Shown: piece after piece, positions 8,853-18,164 of the stretch
Layout of the letters: each line of letters opens with the position of its first letter
Position numbering within the stretch: position 1 is the first letter of the stretch
Source: PNOJ01 sp016706845
GTDB taxonomy: Bacteria > Krumholzibacteriota > Krumholzibacteriia > LZORAL124-64-63
Reading direction: 5' to 3'
Length of the DNA: 42,450 nt
Assembly: GCA_016706845.1 (NCBI GenBank)
Contig: JADJIV010000024.1
Location: 1-42,450, forward strand
Position numbers and translations under genes: made by a program
The notes under the pieces: generated by a model
The model's input: only the letters and a program-made list of their open reading frames with translations
Databases searched by the model: none
What the model was told of the DNA's origin: nothing

Positions 8853-8935
8853 GGTAGACCCTTCGGCGGGATGGGCGCGGTCTGTCTCGGTGCGTTCCAC
8901 GATCCTCACCGCATCCGGCGACGTCAAGGAGAACC

Positions 8936-9993
8936 GTGCACGAGCGCCGCCCCACCATCCTGGCCTTCCTGGCCGCTCTGGCGCTGCACGTGCTGCTGCT
9001 GATCGTCACCTGGAATCTCGACCTGTTCCGCCCCCTGAGCGAAAAGGAAGTGGCCGCCGTCCGCGAGCAGACCGTCGAAGTGGTGCTGGAGTCCGAACCG
9101 GCCGTCCCGGCGCTGCCCGCCGTCACGCTGCCCACGGCCTACACGAGCGTGCCGGAACGGCAGCAGGCCGAGGCGCCGCCGGCGGTGCCCGACTTCCTGG
9201 CGCTGCGCGACAGCCGCGCCGCGGACCGGATCGCCGGCGGGACGGAGACCTCGTCGCCGCGCGCGGAGCGCACCGGCGAGTTCCCCCAGGTGGCGATCCT
9301 GCCCGGCGCCGGGGAGGCCAGCCCGCCGACGCGCGCGTCCTGGCGACGCCCGAGGGCGGCGGCGGCCGGCCCGACGGCGACCGCGATGCCGAGGGCGAGC
9401 AGGTGCAGAGGGGGCGCGATCTGCCGCAGACGCCCGACGGCGCCACGGCCAGTGGCGGCGAGTCCGACCGCACGCAGCAGCCCAGCCGGGGGCAGGGCGA
9501 GCGGCCCACGGCGCCGGATCTCGTCGAGGTGCCCGTGACCGGGGCGGTGTCGGTGCTGGACGACCGCCGCGGCGATCCGGGCGACCGCGGCTTCGAGTAC
9601 GAGCAGGACGCCTTCAGCCCCGTCGCCGGGAACCTGATCCAGTTCGGGGACTTTCAGCTCAGCACCGTCGAGTGGGACTTCGCGCCGTGGCTGGAATCGT
9701 TCAAACGGGCCTTCCTGCCCAACTGGATCCCGCCCTACGCCTACCACCTCGGCGTCATCGACGGCTGGACGGTCGTGAAGCTGGTGGTCGCGCCCGACGG
9801 CGCGGTCACCGGCATGGAGGTGGTCGAGAAGCAGGGCCACGAGTCCCTGCACCAGGCGAGCGTGGCGGCGCTGCGCGCGACCGCGCCGCTGAAGCCGCTG
9901 CCGGAGCACTTCCCGGACCCCGAGCTTGTCTTGACCGTGAAGCTCCATTATTCTGCGCAGGACGAACTCCCACCCGCCGGGTCGCGCCGCTGA
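8936..9993 (+). CDS. TonB-family energy transducer, frameshifted
   Basis: GTG at 8936 has AAGGAG at 8926-8931. The N-terminus has one membrane helix (ILAFLAALALHVLLLIVTW), then a Pro/Ala/Glu-rich periplasmic spacer. One base is lost near 9320, and the frame then used is GGGGRPDGDRDAEGEQ and on. The C-terminal 110 residues (YAYHLGVIDGWTVVKLVVAPDGAVTGMEVVEKQGHESLHQASVAAL cut here to its core: DGAVTGMEVVEKQG) form a TonB C-terminal domain. TonB couples the ExbB/ExbD proton channel to outer-membrane transport; those two genes follow directly. The stop is at 9991-9993. Total size is about 350 residues. Whether it serves TonB-dependent receptors or a Tol-like role is open, as no receptor is in the window. 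Confidence 0.8.
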
Positions 9994-10042
9994 ACCGCGG
10001 CGGACCTCCCCTGCGCGACTTCGCCGAAGGAATGGACTGGAC

Positions 10043-10675
10043 ATGTGGGAACTGATCCGCGCCGGCAACGTCATGATGATCCCGCTCGGCCTGTGCTCCG
10101 TGGTCGCGCTGACGGTGTTCCTCGAGCGGCTGTACGCTCTGCGGCGCAGCCGGATCCTGCTGCCGGAGGTCGCCGGCGCGGTCGCGACGCTGCACGCCGC
10201 GGACGACTTCGCCGTGGCCCGCGCCATCCTGGCCCGCAACCCGGGGCCCTTCGCCACGGTCGTCGGCGCCGGGCTCGACCACGCCGACCACGACTGGCAG
10301 ATCGTGCGCGACGTCCTGCAGGAGACCGGCCGCCAGGAGTCCGTGCGCATCTCGCGCCACCTGAACATCCTGGAGGTGGTGGCCGCGGTCGCGCCGCTGC
10401 TGGGGCTGCTGGGCACGGTCACCGGCATGATCCGCCTCTTCGAGGACGTCAAGGCGGTGGGCCTCGGCGACGCCACGCTGCTCTCGGGCGGCATCTCGGA
10501 GGCCATGATCACCACGGCCGCCGGCCTGATCATCGGCATCCCGGCCCTGGTGGGCTACTACTGGCTGCAGGGACGCGCCGACGCGATCATCTTCGATCTG
10601 GAGCGTTACGCCACGCAGGTCCTGGACACCCTGCGCGAACGGCGCCTGCGCGGCACGGCGCGGGCCGGGAGCTGA
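10043..10675 (+). CDS. exbB: ExbB/TolQ/MotA-type proton channel subunit
   Basis: The 210-residue product starts MWELIRAGNVMMIPLGLCSVVALTVFLERLY-like, with a first membrane helix at about 8-27. Two more helices lie at about 115-140 (VAAVAPLLGLLGTVTGMI, the family hallmark) and 155-180 (MITTAAGLIIGIPALVGYYWL). This is the standard ExbB/TolQ topology of three helices with a large cytoplasmic loop. It sits between the TonB-like gene and exbD, two bases before the next start, consistent with one operon and one complex in the inner membrane. Confidence 0.9.
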   Translation: MWELIRAGNVMMIPLGLCSVVALTVFLERLYALRRSRILLPEVAGAVATLHAADDFAVARAILARNPGPFATVVGAGLDHADHDWQIVRDVLQETGRQESVRISRHLNILEVVAAVAPLLGLLGTVTGMIRLFEDVKAVGLGDATLLSGGISEAMITTAAGLIIGIPALVGYYWLQGRADAIIFDLERYATQVLDTLRERRLRGTARAGS

Positions 10676-10677
10676 CC

Positions 10678-11106
10678 ATGCAGTTCGCGCCGCAGCGCCG
10701 CAGCAACCGCACGATCATCAACGTCACGTCGCTGATCGACGTCATGTTCCTGATGCTGATCTTCGTGATGGTCACCTCGACCTTCAAGGAGCAGCAGCCG
10801 TCCATCCAGCTCGATCTGCCGGGCTCGACCAGCGCCCGCGCCGCCGACGAGGGCCCGTCGGTGATCACGCTGACCGAGCAGGGGGCCCTGTTCCTGGACC
10901 GCTCGCCGATCGCCGAGTCGGAGCTCGTCGCCGCGCTGCGCGCGCGGCTGGCCGAATCGGGGGACGACCGCATCGTCCTGCGCGCCGACACCAACAGCCA
11001 GCACGGCCGCGTCGTGCACCTGATCGACCTGATCAAGGACAGCGGCTACGCGCGCGTCAGCCTGTCGGCGCGCGTCGAGACCGCCGAGCCGGGGAGCGCG
11101 CCTTGA
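10678..11106 (+). CDS. exbD: ExbD/TolR-type biopolymer transport protein
   Basis: The 142-residue product has a short basic cytoplasmic N-terminus and one membrane helix (VTSLIDVMFLMLIFVMVTST, residues 17-36) carrying the conserved proton-binding Asp in SLIDV. A periplasmic domain follows (IVLRADTNSQHGRVVHLIDLIKDSGY). It starts two bases after the exbB stop and works with ExbB to convert the proton gradient into motion of the TonB-like protein. The length is typical. It could equally be called TolR-like; the TonB-like neighbour favours ExbD. Confidence 0.9.
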   Translation: MQFAPQRRSNRTIINVTSLIDVMFLMLIFVMVTSTFKEQQPSIQLDLPGSTSARAADEGPSVITLTEQGALFLDRSPIAESELVAALRARLAESGDDRIVLRADTNSQHGRVVHLIDLIKDSGYARVSLSARVETAEPGSAP

Positions 11107-11176
11107 CGCTCCCGGCCCGCGTCCTAGAATGCGCCGGCCCGCCGTGCCGGCGTCCCGGACCAGCGAAGGAGATCGC

Positions 11177-12535
11177 ATGTCCCAGTCCTCACCGCGGGCG
11201 CCGCAGCCGCGGCTCCCGGCTGCCGCCGCCTGTGCCCTGCTCGCCATTCTGGCCGGCTGCACGAGCGACGAAGCGAACCCCGTGGGCTCGGGCCTGCCGG
11301 GCGAACTGCAGCTCAATACCCCCCAGACGCTGTTCGTGGAGGCCATGGCCGTGAGCGGGCAGGTGGCCGTCAAGGACGAGTCGCTGTCCTACGACCACAA
11401 CGAGCTGCTCTACTTCGGGATCCAGGGGGCCGAGGCCTCGTCGATCCTCGCCCGCTACGACGTCACCACGCTGCCGGACAGCCTGCCGGAGGGCGCCGTC
11501 CTGGACGAGACGACCGTCACCAGCGTGAAGCTGCGGCTGTTCCGCACCGAAGCGTACGCTGCGGTTCCCGACTCGCTGCTGGACGAGGTCCACCCGCTGT
11601 TGCCGCAGAACCCGCAGAAGGTGTTCGAGACCTACACGCTGGCGGCGCCGCTCGACGCCGCCCTCTATCCCGGACCCGAGCCGGCGACCGAGGCGCAGAT
11701 CGGCTCGCAGACGGATTCCGGGGCCTCGGTATTCCTGGACCTGCCCGTCGCGCAGCTCCTGACGTGGGTGACCGCCGGCATGAACGGCCTGCTGATCCGG
11801 GAGGGCTCGGGCTCGCAGCCCGGATTGGTGGGCTACGCCGCCGTCGACATGACGTCGTCGGGTTACCAGGAGATCGACCTGGTGGGCGCCGGCACGACGG
11901 TCGGCCCCGTGCTGACGGTCGCGTACCGGGACGCCGCCGCGGATCTGGACACCGCGTTCGTCTTCGCGCCGGTCGCCGACGTTTCGACCTTCCACGCGCT
12001 GGCGGCGCCGCCCGCCGGCCTCGCCGCGGGTCTCGAAGTCCAGACGCACCTGCGGCGCTACCCCTACTTCTTCCCCGACCTCGAGGATCTGCCGGGCGAC
12101 ATCCTCATCAACCGCGCCGTCCTGCGCCTCGCCATCGACGCGAACAGCTTCGGCCCGGTGGAGTCGCTGGTCCTGCACGAGGTCCCGCGGTCCCTGCTGG
12201 TGGACCGCGACACGGTTACGGTCCAGGAGATCGAGGCGGCCGCCGTCACTTCCGCCGGCATCCTGGCGGTCGACCTCGGCCAGATGATCTTCGACGAGGA
12301 AGTCTGGGTCGGGTTCGACGTCACCAGCACCATGCAGCGCGCGCTCAACGGCGCCCTGGCGCCGGACACGGTGCTGCTGCTGACCGCCGGCGAGGAATTC
12401 GGCGGGTACTCGGTCAGCGGGAACTACACGCCGGACTTCTACTTCGGCCGGATGCTCTTCCTGGGCACGGCGCACCCCGCGCAACCGCCCCACTTCGAGA
12501 TCACGTTCACGCCTTTCAGCGGAGGTGGGTCATGA
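11177..12535 (+). CDS. Large lipoprotein with duplicated beta-domain
   Basis: AAGGAG at 11166-11171 precedes the ATG at 11177. Residues 1-29 form a lipoprotein signal with lipobox LAGC. The 452-residue product contains two similar halves: ASSILARYDVTTLPDSLPEG...TSVKLRLFR near 85-130, and LEDLPGDILINRAVLRLAID near 310-330. This suggests a duplicated carbohydrate-binding-like (DNRLRE-like) fold. The stop overlaps the start of the next gene (ATGA), which encodes a barrel, so the pair may form an outer-membrane complex. The family assignment is uncertain and the function unknown. Confidence 0.75.
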   Translation: MSQSSPRAPQPRLPAAAACALLAILAGCTSDEANPVGSGLPGELQLNTPQTLFVEAMAVSGQVAVKDESLSYDHNELLYFGIQGAEASSILARYDVTTLPDSLPEGAVLDETTVTSVKLRLFRTEAYAAVPDSLLDEVHPLLPQNPQKVFETYTLAAPLDAALYPGPEPATEAQIGSQTDSGASVFLDLPVAQLLTWVTAGMNGLLIREGSGSQPGLVGYAAVDMTSSGYQEIDLVGAGTTVGPVLTVAYRDAAADLDTAFVFAPVADVSTFHALAAPPAGLAAGLEVQTHLRRYPYFFPDLEDLPGDILINRAVLRLAIDANSFGPVESLVLHEVPRSLLVDRDTVTVQEIEAAAVTSAGILAVDLGQMIFDEEVWVGFDVTSTMQRALNGALAPDTVLLLTAGEEFGGYSVSGNYTPDFYFGRMLFLGTAHPAQPPHFEITFTPFSGGGS

Positions 12536-13776
12536 GCGCCTGCGCGCGCGTCGCGGCCGTCGCCGCGCTGAGCCTGATGCTGGGCGCTGTTGCGGCGCCG
12601 GCCCAGAGCCCCTTCGCCCGGACGAACATCGGACAGGATCTGCGCGCCAGCGACGCCCGCATCGAGGGCCGCGGCGGCTGGGGCGTCGCCGAGAGCGACA
12701 CGTTGTCGCCGTCGTTCCACAACATCGCCGGTCTGCCGGGCCTGCGTCACGTCGCCATCGCGGTCTGCGGTTTCGCCGCGCTGACCGCCAGCGAAACGGC
12801 GACGTCCAGCCGCAATTCCAGCCGCGTCGCCACGCCGAGCGTGCGCCTCGGGCTGCCGCTGGCCGGCGGCCGCGCCGTGGTGACGGCCGGGTTCCGCGCC
12901 CTGCGCGGCACGCAGTACACGACGGAGACCCCGCTGGAGACGCTGCTGCCCGACCCCGCGGACCCGCTGGGCGATCCCGTGATCTTCCACGGGACCGAGA
13001 CGCTGGTGCGCGAGGGCACGCAGTTCGAGGTGCCGCTCGGGGGGGCCTACCGCGTGAACGACCGGCTCTCGTTCGGCGCGACGCTGAACCTGGTGCGCGG
13101 CGTCGTCCGGGAGCGCCTGCGCGACGACATCGGCACGCCCGACGGCACCGACGATTCGCCGTACGTCGCCGTGTCGGAGGTCCTCACCGACGACATCAGC
13201 GGCCTGTCGACGACGTGGTCGGTCCAGGCGCGGCCCTGGCGGGAGCTGCGCGTCGGCGCCACCGTCACGCCCGGGCACGGCTGGGACATGACCCGCACCC
13301 GGGACATGCTGGGCCTGCCGGGCACGCGGACCGAGTTGTACGAAGTCCGGCTGCCGGCGACCTGGAGCCTGGGCGCCCAGATGCCCGTGCGCGGCCGCTG
13401 GCGCGCCGGCTTCGAATACGAGTCCCAGCCCTTCAGCGGCTTCGAGGGCAACAACGCCTGGGCGGCCGAGATGGTCGACGCCTGGCGCTGGAGCGCGGGC
13501 GTGGAGCGCGTCGAGCAGTGGCGCCGTCACGGCGGTTGGCGCAACCTGCCTCTGCGGCTGGGTGTCACGCACCTGCGCTGGCCGTACCAGGTCGGCGGTT
13601 CCGACGTGCTGGAGACCAGGATCGCGGCCGGCACGGGCCTGACGTTCCGCGATCAGAGCGGGCACCTGGACGTGGCGCTGTCGTACGGCTGGACCGGGGA
13701 GCGGCAGGACAACGGTCTGGCCGATCGCACCTGGCGCCTGACGGTCTCGCTGGCGGGACTCGAGCGTTGGTGGTAG
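12532..13776 (+). CDS. Outer-membrane beta-barrel protein (FadL/OmpP1-like or PorV-like)
   Basis: The ATG at 12532 overlaps the lipoprotein stop and has GGAGG at 12521-12525. The 414-residue product has a signal peptide (cleavage near APA-Q), then N-terminal polar sequence and long amphipathic beta segments (VRLGLPLAGGRAVVTAGFRAL, FEVPLGGAYRVNDRLSFGATLNLVRG shortened here, WRAGFEYESQPFSGF). It ends WRLTVSLAGLERWW with terminal aromatic residues. Size and strand pattern suit a 14-strand outer-membrane barrel of the FadL/OmpP1/PorV group. Tight coupling to a lipoprotein gene supports a shared envelope role. The exact substrate is not visible. Confidence 0.7.
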   Translation: MSACARVAAVAALSLMLGAVAAPAQSPFARTNIGQDLRASDARIEGRGGWGVAESDTLSPSFHNIAGLPGLRHVAIAVCGFAALTASETATSSRNSSRVATPSVRLGLPLAGGRAVVTAGFRALRGTQYTTETPLETLLPDPADPLGDPVIFHGTETLVREGTQFEVPLGGAYRVNDRLSFGATLNLVRGVVRERLRDDIGTPDGTDDSPYVAVSEVLTDDISGLSTTWSVQARPWRELRVGATVTPGHGWDMTRTRDMLGLPGTRTELYEVRLPATWSLGAQMPVRGRWRAGFEYESQPFSGFEGNNAWAAEMVDAWRWSAGVERVEQWRRHGGWRNLPLRLGVTHLRWPYQVGGSDVLETRIAAGTGLTFRDQSGHLDVALSYGWTGERQDNGLADRTWRLTVSLAGLERWW

Positions 13777-13828
13777 GATCAAGGGAGGCGCCGGCGCCGG
13801 CGCTCGTTCCAACAGGAGGGGATCGGAC

Positions 13829-14617
13829 TTGAGGCACGGCACCCGATCGGAATTCCGGCACCTGACGTGCGGCGTCCTTTTGGCCGCCTCTGTGGCCCTG
13901 TTCGCGGGCGGCTGCCGCGGCAAGCCCGCCCAGGACGCGTTGAACACGGCCCTGGCCCCGTTCCGCGAACTGCCCGCCGAGCAGCAGGAGCCGGCCCTGC
14001 GCCGCGCGCTGGCCGACGGCTCGGTTCCGGCCGCCATCGTCTGGTACGAGCTGGGCAATCTGGCCTACCAGGCCTCGAGCGCACCGGACGCGCCCCCACC
14101 GGGCGCGAACTCGGCCACCGGCCGCAACGCCCCCCTGGATTCCGCGCTGGCCTACTTCCAGCGGGCCTCGGCCCTGGACACCCTGTTCGTCGAGCCGCTG
14201 GTGAACGCCGGCCTGGTCTGGGACGACGTGGCCGAGGGGCGCGACGCCATCGCCCGCAACGCGGTGACCGCGGCGCGCGAGTGCTACCAGCACGCCATCA
14301 GGCTGAGGCCCGACGACGAGAAGGCCCGCTGCAACCTCGGGTCGCTGAACTTCCGCCGCCACCAGTACGCCGAGGCGATCGAGCAGTTCAACGCCGTGCT
14401 GGCCCGCAACCCCCGCAGCGCCCTGGCGCACTACAACCTGGCGATCATGTTCGCCGAGTCGAAGATGTACCGCGAGGCCATCCGCGAGTGGGAGGCCGCC
14501 GCCGAGAGCGACGGCGACGGCGACATCGGCGAGCGCTCGCGCCAGAACATCAAGGTGATCCAGGACCTGATGAAGTCCGAGGTCCCTGCGGGGCTCCAGG
14601 AGCCTTCACATTCCTGA
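13829..14617 (+). CDS. TPR lipoprotein
   Basis: The start is a TTG at 13829 with AGGAGGG at 13814-13820. The signal (LLAASVALFAGGC) ends in a lipobox Cys near residue 29. The C-terminal half has tetratricopeptide repeats: LDSALAYFQRASALD, ARECYQHAIRLRPDDEKARCNLGSL (split motif), YAEAIEQFNAVLARNPRSALAHYNLA and YREAIREWE. At 262 residues it resembles a periplasmic scaffold anchored to a membrane. It follows the barrel gene by 52 bases and precedes mnmA by about 30. The binding partner is unknown. Confidence 0.8.
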   Translation: MRHGTRSEFRHLTCGVLLAASVALFAGGCRGKPAQDALNTALAPFRELPAEQQEPALRRALADGSVPAAIVWYELGNLAYQASSAPDAPPPGANSATGRNAPLDSALAYFQRASALDTLFVEPLVNAGLVWDDVAEGRDAIARNAVTAARECYQHAIRLRPDDEKARCNLGSLNFRRHQYAEAIEQFNAVLARNPRSALAHYNLAIMFAESKMYREAIREWEAAAESDGDGDIGERSRQNIKVIQDLMKSEVPAGLQEPSHS

Positions 14618-14648
14618 CCTGGACCGCCCACCGGCCCTCCGGAGCGCG

Positions 14649-15804
14649 ATGAGTTTTCCCCTGCCCGTCCCCGACGCCCTGCGCGCCGCGCTGCCGCGCG
14701 GCGGCGGCGTCCTGCTCGGCCTGAGCGGGGGCGTGGACAGCAGCGTGGCCCTCGCCCTGCTGCGGCACCTCGGCTGCGAGGTCCACGCGGTCACCCTGAA
14801 GAATTTCTGCACGAGCGACGGCGCCTTCGGCGGCGAGGGCAACCGCTCGTGCTGCTCGCTCGACGCCATCGACGCCGCGCCGCGCTGCCGCTTCACAGGG
14901 AGTCCCGCACTGGGTGAGCGGCGTGGAGCCGGCGTTCCGCTCCCGGGTGATCGATCCCTTCGTGGACGAGTACCTCGCCGGCCACACGCCGAATCCCTGC
15001 GTGGGCTGCAACACCACCGTGCGTTTCCCGCAGTTGACGCATCTGGCCGACGAGCTGGGTCTCGACTTCGTGGCGACCGGCCACTACGCCCGCGTCCTGG
15101 CAGGCCCCGACGGTCCCGGGCTCCACCGCGCCCTCGATCCCGACAAGGACCAGTCCTACTTCCTGCACCGTCTGGACCGCGGCGTGCTGGAGCGCTGCGT
15201 GTTCCCGCTGGGCTGGTCGACCAAGACCGCGGTCCGCGCGGCCGCCGCCGCGCTCGGCCTCGAGGCGGCGGACCGTCCGGACAGCCAGGAGATCTGCTTC
15301 GTGCCGGACGACGACCGCGCGTTCCTGTTCGAGGGGCGCGAGACGGGTCGCGGCGGCGAGATCGTCCACCGGGACGGCCGTGTCCTGGGCCGCCACCGCG
15401 GTCTGGAACACTACACCGTCGGGCAGCGGCGCGGACTGGGCATCGCCGACGCCGAGCCCCTGTACGTCGTCGCGCTCGAGAAGGCGCACAACCGCGTGGT
15501 GGTGGGCCCGCGCAGCGCGCTGCGGGTCGCGTACGTGCGGTGCGACGGTTTCGCGGATCTGGCCGGCGTGCCTGACCGCGGCCCCCCGGATTCCAGTCCG
15601 TGGACCGCGCAGCTGCGGCACCGCCACGCGGGCGCGCCGGTGCGGGCGTGGACCCGCGACGGCGATCGTTTCGAAGTCGAACTGGACGGTGCGGCCGAGG
15701 GCGTGGCGCCGGGCCAGTTCCTGGTGCTCTACCGCGGAGATCGCGTCTGTGGCGGGGGACGCATCGTCGGCACCGGTCCGGCGCAAGGGGAGGTCGTGTC
15801 GTGA
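14649..15804 (+). CDS. mnmA: tRNA-specific 2-thiouridylase MnmA, frameshifted
   Basis: MnmA adds sulfur to U34 of tRNA-Lys, -Glu and -Gln. The PP-loop SGGVDSS lies near residue 26, the catalytic Cys is in NPCVGCNTTVRF, and the second Cys is in SQEICFVPD. VATGHYARV, DKDQSYFL and EHYTVGQRRGLG are all diagnostic. One surplus base at about 14877 shifts the frame: DAIDA then continues RRAAASQGVPHWVSG, which matches the family only when the extra base is ignored. The enzyme is essential or near essential in most bacteria, so an indel error is more likely than a pseudogene. The stop overlaps the next start (GTGA). Confidence 0.9.
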
Positions 15805-17288
15805 AACCGAGGCGCCGCTGGATCGCGGTCCTGCTCGTCGTGGCGGTGCTGCTGCTGGCGCTGACGCTGGCCGTGCGTTTCCTGCTGCCGGTCGACCGGT
15901 TCGTCATGGCCGCGCTCGACGACCTGCGCGCGCGTTCGGGCGCCGAGTTGGCCGTCGGCGACGCGCGGGTCGATCTGTGGCCGACGCCGCGGGTCGTGCT
16001 GACCGGCGTGGCGGCGCACGGCTCCGGCGCCGCTCTCGACGAACTGGGTGTGACCGCGACCTCGGTCGCCGCCTGGACGCTGACCGTGAAGTCGGTGACC
16101 GCCCGCCCGGACTGGCGCGAACTGGTGGGCCGGCGCGCCGTCCTGCGCGACGTCCGGCTGGACCAGCCGCGCCTGGAATGGACCGCGGCGGACGGCGGCG
16201 CGGCGAACCTCGCGCAGGCCGCAGCGGCCACGATCGCTCCTATGCCCGGCCTGCTGCGGGTGCGCGTGGAGCGGGCGGGTTGGCACGGGGTCGAACTGTC
16301 CGCCGACGCGGAACTGGCGGGCTGGCCGGGTCCCGGACGCCTGCAGGGGGAGTGGCGCCTCGAGGCGTGCGACACGGGCGTCCTGTTCGCGGCGCTGCCC
16401 CGCCGCCCGGTCCTGGGCGCCACGCCCGTCGCGGGTCTGGCGGGAGAGAAGGTCGAGGCCGAAGGCCGCTTCGACTGGCCGTGGCCGCTGCCGGCGCCTT
16501 TGCGGTTCCGGGATCTCGCACCCGGGCTGACCGGGCAGGCCGAGGTGTCGGATCTGGCCGTGACCTTCGCCGGGAGCGCCGACCCCTGGACCGTGAGCGC
16601 GCAGGCCGACCTGCAGGCCGGTCGGCTCGAGGTGCGCGACGCCGTGATCGGGATCGGCGACGGCCGCGTGACCGGCCGCCTCACCCTGGCCGGTCTGGAC
16701 CGTGACGCGCTGCAGTACAGCTTCGAGGCGAACTGCGAGGACATCGTGCTCCCGGCACTGCTGCGGGTGCTCGCGCCGGATGCGACGGCCTTCGTGGATG
16801 GGACGACCGACGCCCAGGTGAGGGGCAGCTTCGCCGGCGGACCGCCCGGAACGGCGGCCACGGGTCTCGCGCTCGAGGCCGTCATCGAGGCGCGCGACGG
16901 CGTCGTGCAAGCGCGGGACTGGCTGACCGGGGTCGCCCCCTACCTGGGCGAGCGTCAGGACCTGCAGGACATCCGCTACCGCAGCCTGACCGGCAGCCTG
17001 GTGCTGCACGACGGCCGGCTCGCGACCGAGGACCTGAAACTCGAGGGACCCGACACCGACTGGCGCGGGCGGGGATGGCTCGCCCTCGCCGGGCCGCTCG
17101 ACCTGAGTCTCGTCGTCAAGCTGCCGGCCGGGTTCCGGCCCGATCTCGGTTCGATGTCCCAGTTCGCCGACCTGCTGAAGGGCGACGACGGCCGCATCGC
17201 CCTCGGCCTGCGGCTGACCGGACGCACGGCCGCTCCGGTGGTGAATCTGGAACTCGGGGCGTCGGGACGGCAGGCCGCCTGGCGGTAG
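15801..17288 (+). CDS. AsmA-like envelope protein
   Basis: GTG at 15801 overlaps the mnmA stop, and AAGGGGAGG lies just upstream. The 495-residue product has one N-terminal membrane helix (WIAVLLVVAVLLLALTLAVRF, about 7-27). Next comes VGDARVDLWPTPRVVLTGV, an AsmA-type N-terminal repeat, and repeated beta segments. The C-terminal AsmA domain carries LVLHDGRLATEDLKLEGPD, GWLALAGPLDLSLVVKLP and ALGLRLTGRTAAPVVNLEL. AsmA-like proteins bridge the two membranes or influence outer-membrane lipid transport. The gene ends before the tRNA cluster. The family call is good; the specific role is inferred. Confidence 0.8.
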   Translation: MKPRRRWIAVLLVVAVLLLALTLAVRFLLPVDRFVMAALDDLRARSGAELAVGDARVDLWPTPRVVLTGVAAHGSGAALDELGVTATSVAAWTLTVKSVTARPDWRELVGRRAVLRDVRLDQPRLEWTAADGGAANLAQAAAATIAPMPGLLRVRVERAGWHGVELSADAELAGWPGPGRLQGEWRLEACDTGVLFAALPRRPVLGATPVAGLAGEKVEAEGRFDWPWPLPAPLRFRDLAPGLTGQAEVSDLAVTFAGSADPWTVSAQADLQAGRLEVRDAVIGIGDGRVTGRLTLAGLDRDALQYSFEANCEDIVLPALLRVLAPDATAFVDGTTDAQVRGSFAGGPPGTAATGLALEAVIEARDGVVQARDWLTGVAPYLGERQDLQDIRYRSLTGSLVLHDGRLATEDLKLEGPDTDWRGRGWLALAGPLDLSLVVKLPAGFRPDLGSMSQFADLLKGDDGRIALGLRLTGRTAAPVVNLELGASGRQAAWR

Positions 17289-17294
17289 AGTTCC

Positions 17295-17323
17295 TTGACA
17301 AACCGGGGGGCGGATCTTAACGT
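17295..17323 (+). promoter_or_regulatory. Candidate promoter for the tRNA-Ser/Ser/Arg cluster
   Basis: A perfect TTGACA (17295-17300) is 17 bases from a weak TAACGT (17318-17323). It lies 78 bases before the first tRNA. Confidence 0.4.
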
Positions 17324-17400
17324 CCTGGTCCGCGGCGCCCCAGGGCGCTGCCGTCGGGGCGGGCCCCGGCGCCGGACGTCTTGCGGATGACACGGCAGCC

Positions 17401-17487
17401 GGAGGGCTAGTCCTAACTGGTAAGGCAGCGGTCTTGAAAACCGCCGGGAGCGATCCCCTGGGGGTTCGAATCCCCCGCCCTCCGCCA
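17401..17487 (+). tRNA. tRNA-Ser (TGA)
   Basis: The acceptor GGAGGGC/GCCCTCC, an anticodon arm GCGGT-CTTGAAA-ACCGC (anticodon TGA), a long variable arm with stem GGGA/TCCC, T-arm GGGGGTTCGAATCCCCC and encoded G-CCA are all present. The long variable arm marks it as a class II serine tRNA. Confidence 0.93.
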
Positions 17488-17499
17488 GGATCACAGGCG

Positions 17500-17587
<88 letters not shown>

Positions 17588-17600
17588 GACCCCTGTTGGC

Positions 17601-17677
17601 GCGCCCATAGCTCAACTGGACAGAGCATCTGACTACGGATTAGAAGGTTGGGGGTTCGAATCCTCCTGGGCGTACCA
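17601..17677 (+). tRNA. tRNA-Arg (ACG), copy 1
   Basis: The anticodon arm TCTGA-CTACGGA-TTAGA gives ACG. The acceptor GCGCCCA pairs with TGGGCGT (one G-U pair), and ACCA follows. A34 would be edited to inosine by TadA. It differs from copy 2 (22483-22559) at four of 77 positions, with 51 bases identical in a row. Confidence 0.95.
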
Positions 17678-17680
17678 CCT

Positions 17681-17716
17681 CGAAGGCCCCGCCGCACTGA
17701 AGCGGCGGGGCCTTCG
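17681..17716. terminator. Strong bidirectional terminator
   Basis: A perfect 15-bp stem (17681-17695 with 17702-17716) and a 6-base loop lie between the plus-strand tRNA cluster and the minus-strand nikR end. The plus-strand tail is TTCG, so it relies on stem strength. Confidence 0.8.
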
Positions 17717-17740
17717 TTCGTCCGCCCGGCGGTGTCGCGT

Positions 17741-18160
17741 TCAGTCGTCGACGACGGCGGTGCGCGCCAGTTCGGCGAAGCTCACACCCTTGAGGCCGCC
17801 GATCTCCAGCGCCATGCGCTCGATCTCGCCCGGCGTGCCGCGCAGCACGATCACCTCGAGGCAGTGGTCGTGGTCGAGGTGCACGTGCTGCGTGCAGAGG
17901 ATGTGCACGAAGCGGTGGTGCTGGACCTGGTGCAGCTTGTCGGTGAGGCCGCGGCGGTGGTGGTCGTAGACGATGGTCAGCACGCCGTGCACCTCGCTGC
18001 CGGCGCCGGCCCAGGCTTCCTCCACCAGACGGGCGCGGATCAGGTCGCGCACGAACTCCGAGCGGGAGTCGTAGCCGCGGCCGACGATGCGGCGGTCCAG
18101 TTCGGCCAGCAGCGTCGCGGGCAGCGACACCGAGAAGCGGATGGTCTCTCTGGCGGTCAT
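17741..18160 (-). CDS. nikR: Nickel-responsive transcriptional regulator NikR
   Basis: The 139-residue product begins with a ribbon-helix-helix domain (ETIRFSVSLPATLLAELDRRI; SRSEFVRDLIRARL). The C-terminal ACT-like metal domain has the NikR nickel ligands: an upstream HH pair, HVH and a Cys in HDHCLEVIVLRG. NikR is a tetrameric repressor that binds a dyad when nickel is sufficient. It is the last gene of the nickel operon, four bases after nikO, and has no clear ribosome site of its own, so translational coupling is likely. A matching dyad lies at 22353-22379. Confidence 0.93.
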   Translation of the reverse strand: MTARETIRFSVSLPATLLAELDRRIVGRGYDSRSEFVRDLIRARLVEEAWAGAGSEVHGVLTIVYDHHRRGLTDKLHQVQHHRFVHILCTQHVHLDHDHCLEVIVLRGTPGEIERMALEIGGLKGVSFAELARTAVVDD

Positions 18161-18164
18161 GGCC

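Noticed and set aside
11189..12493. A 434-residue minus-strand open frame
   Set aside because: It mirrors the codon pattern of the lipoprotein on the other strand and has low-complexity Arg/Gln/Val composition.
14649..15804. mnmA as a true pseudogene or a split two-gene form
   Set aside because: All active-site motifs are intact on both sides of one surplus base, and the gene is normally needed for growth.
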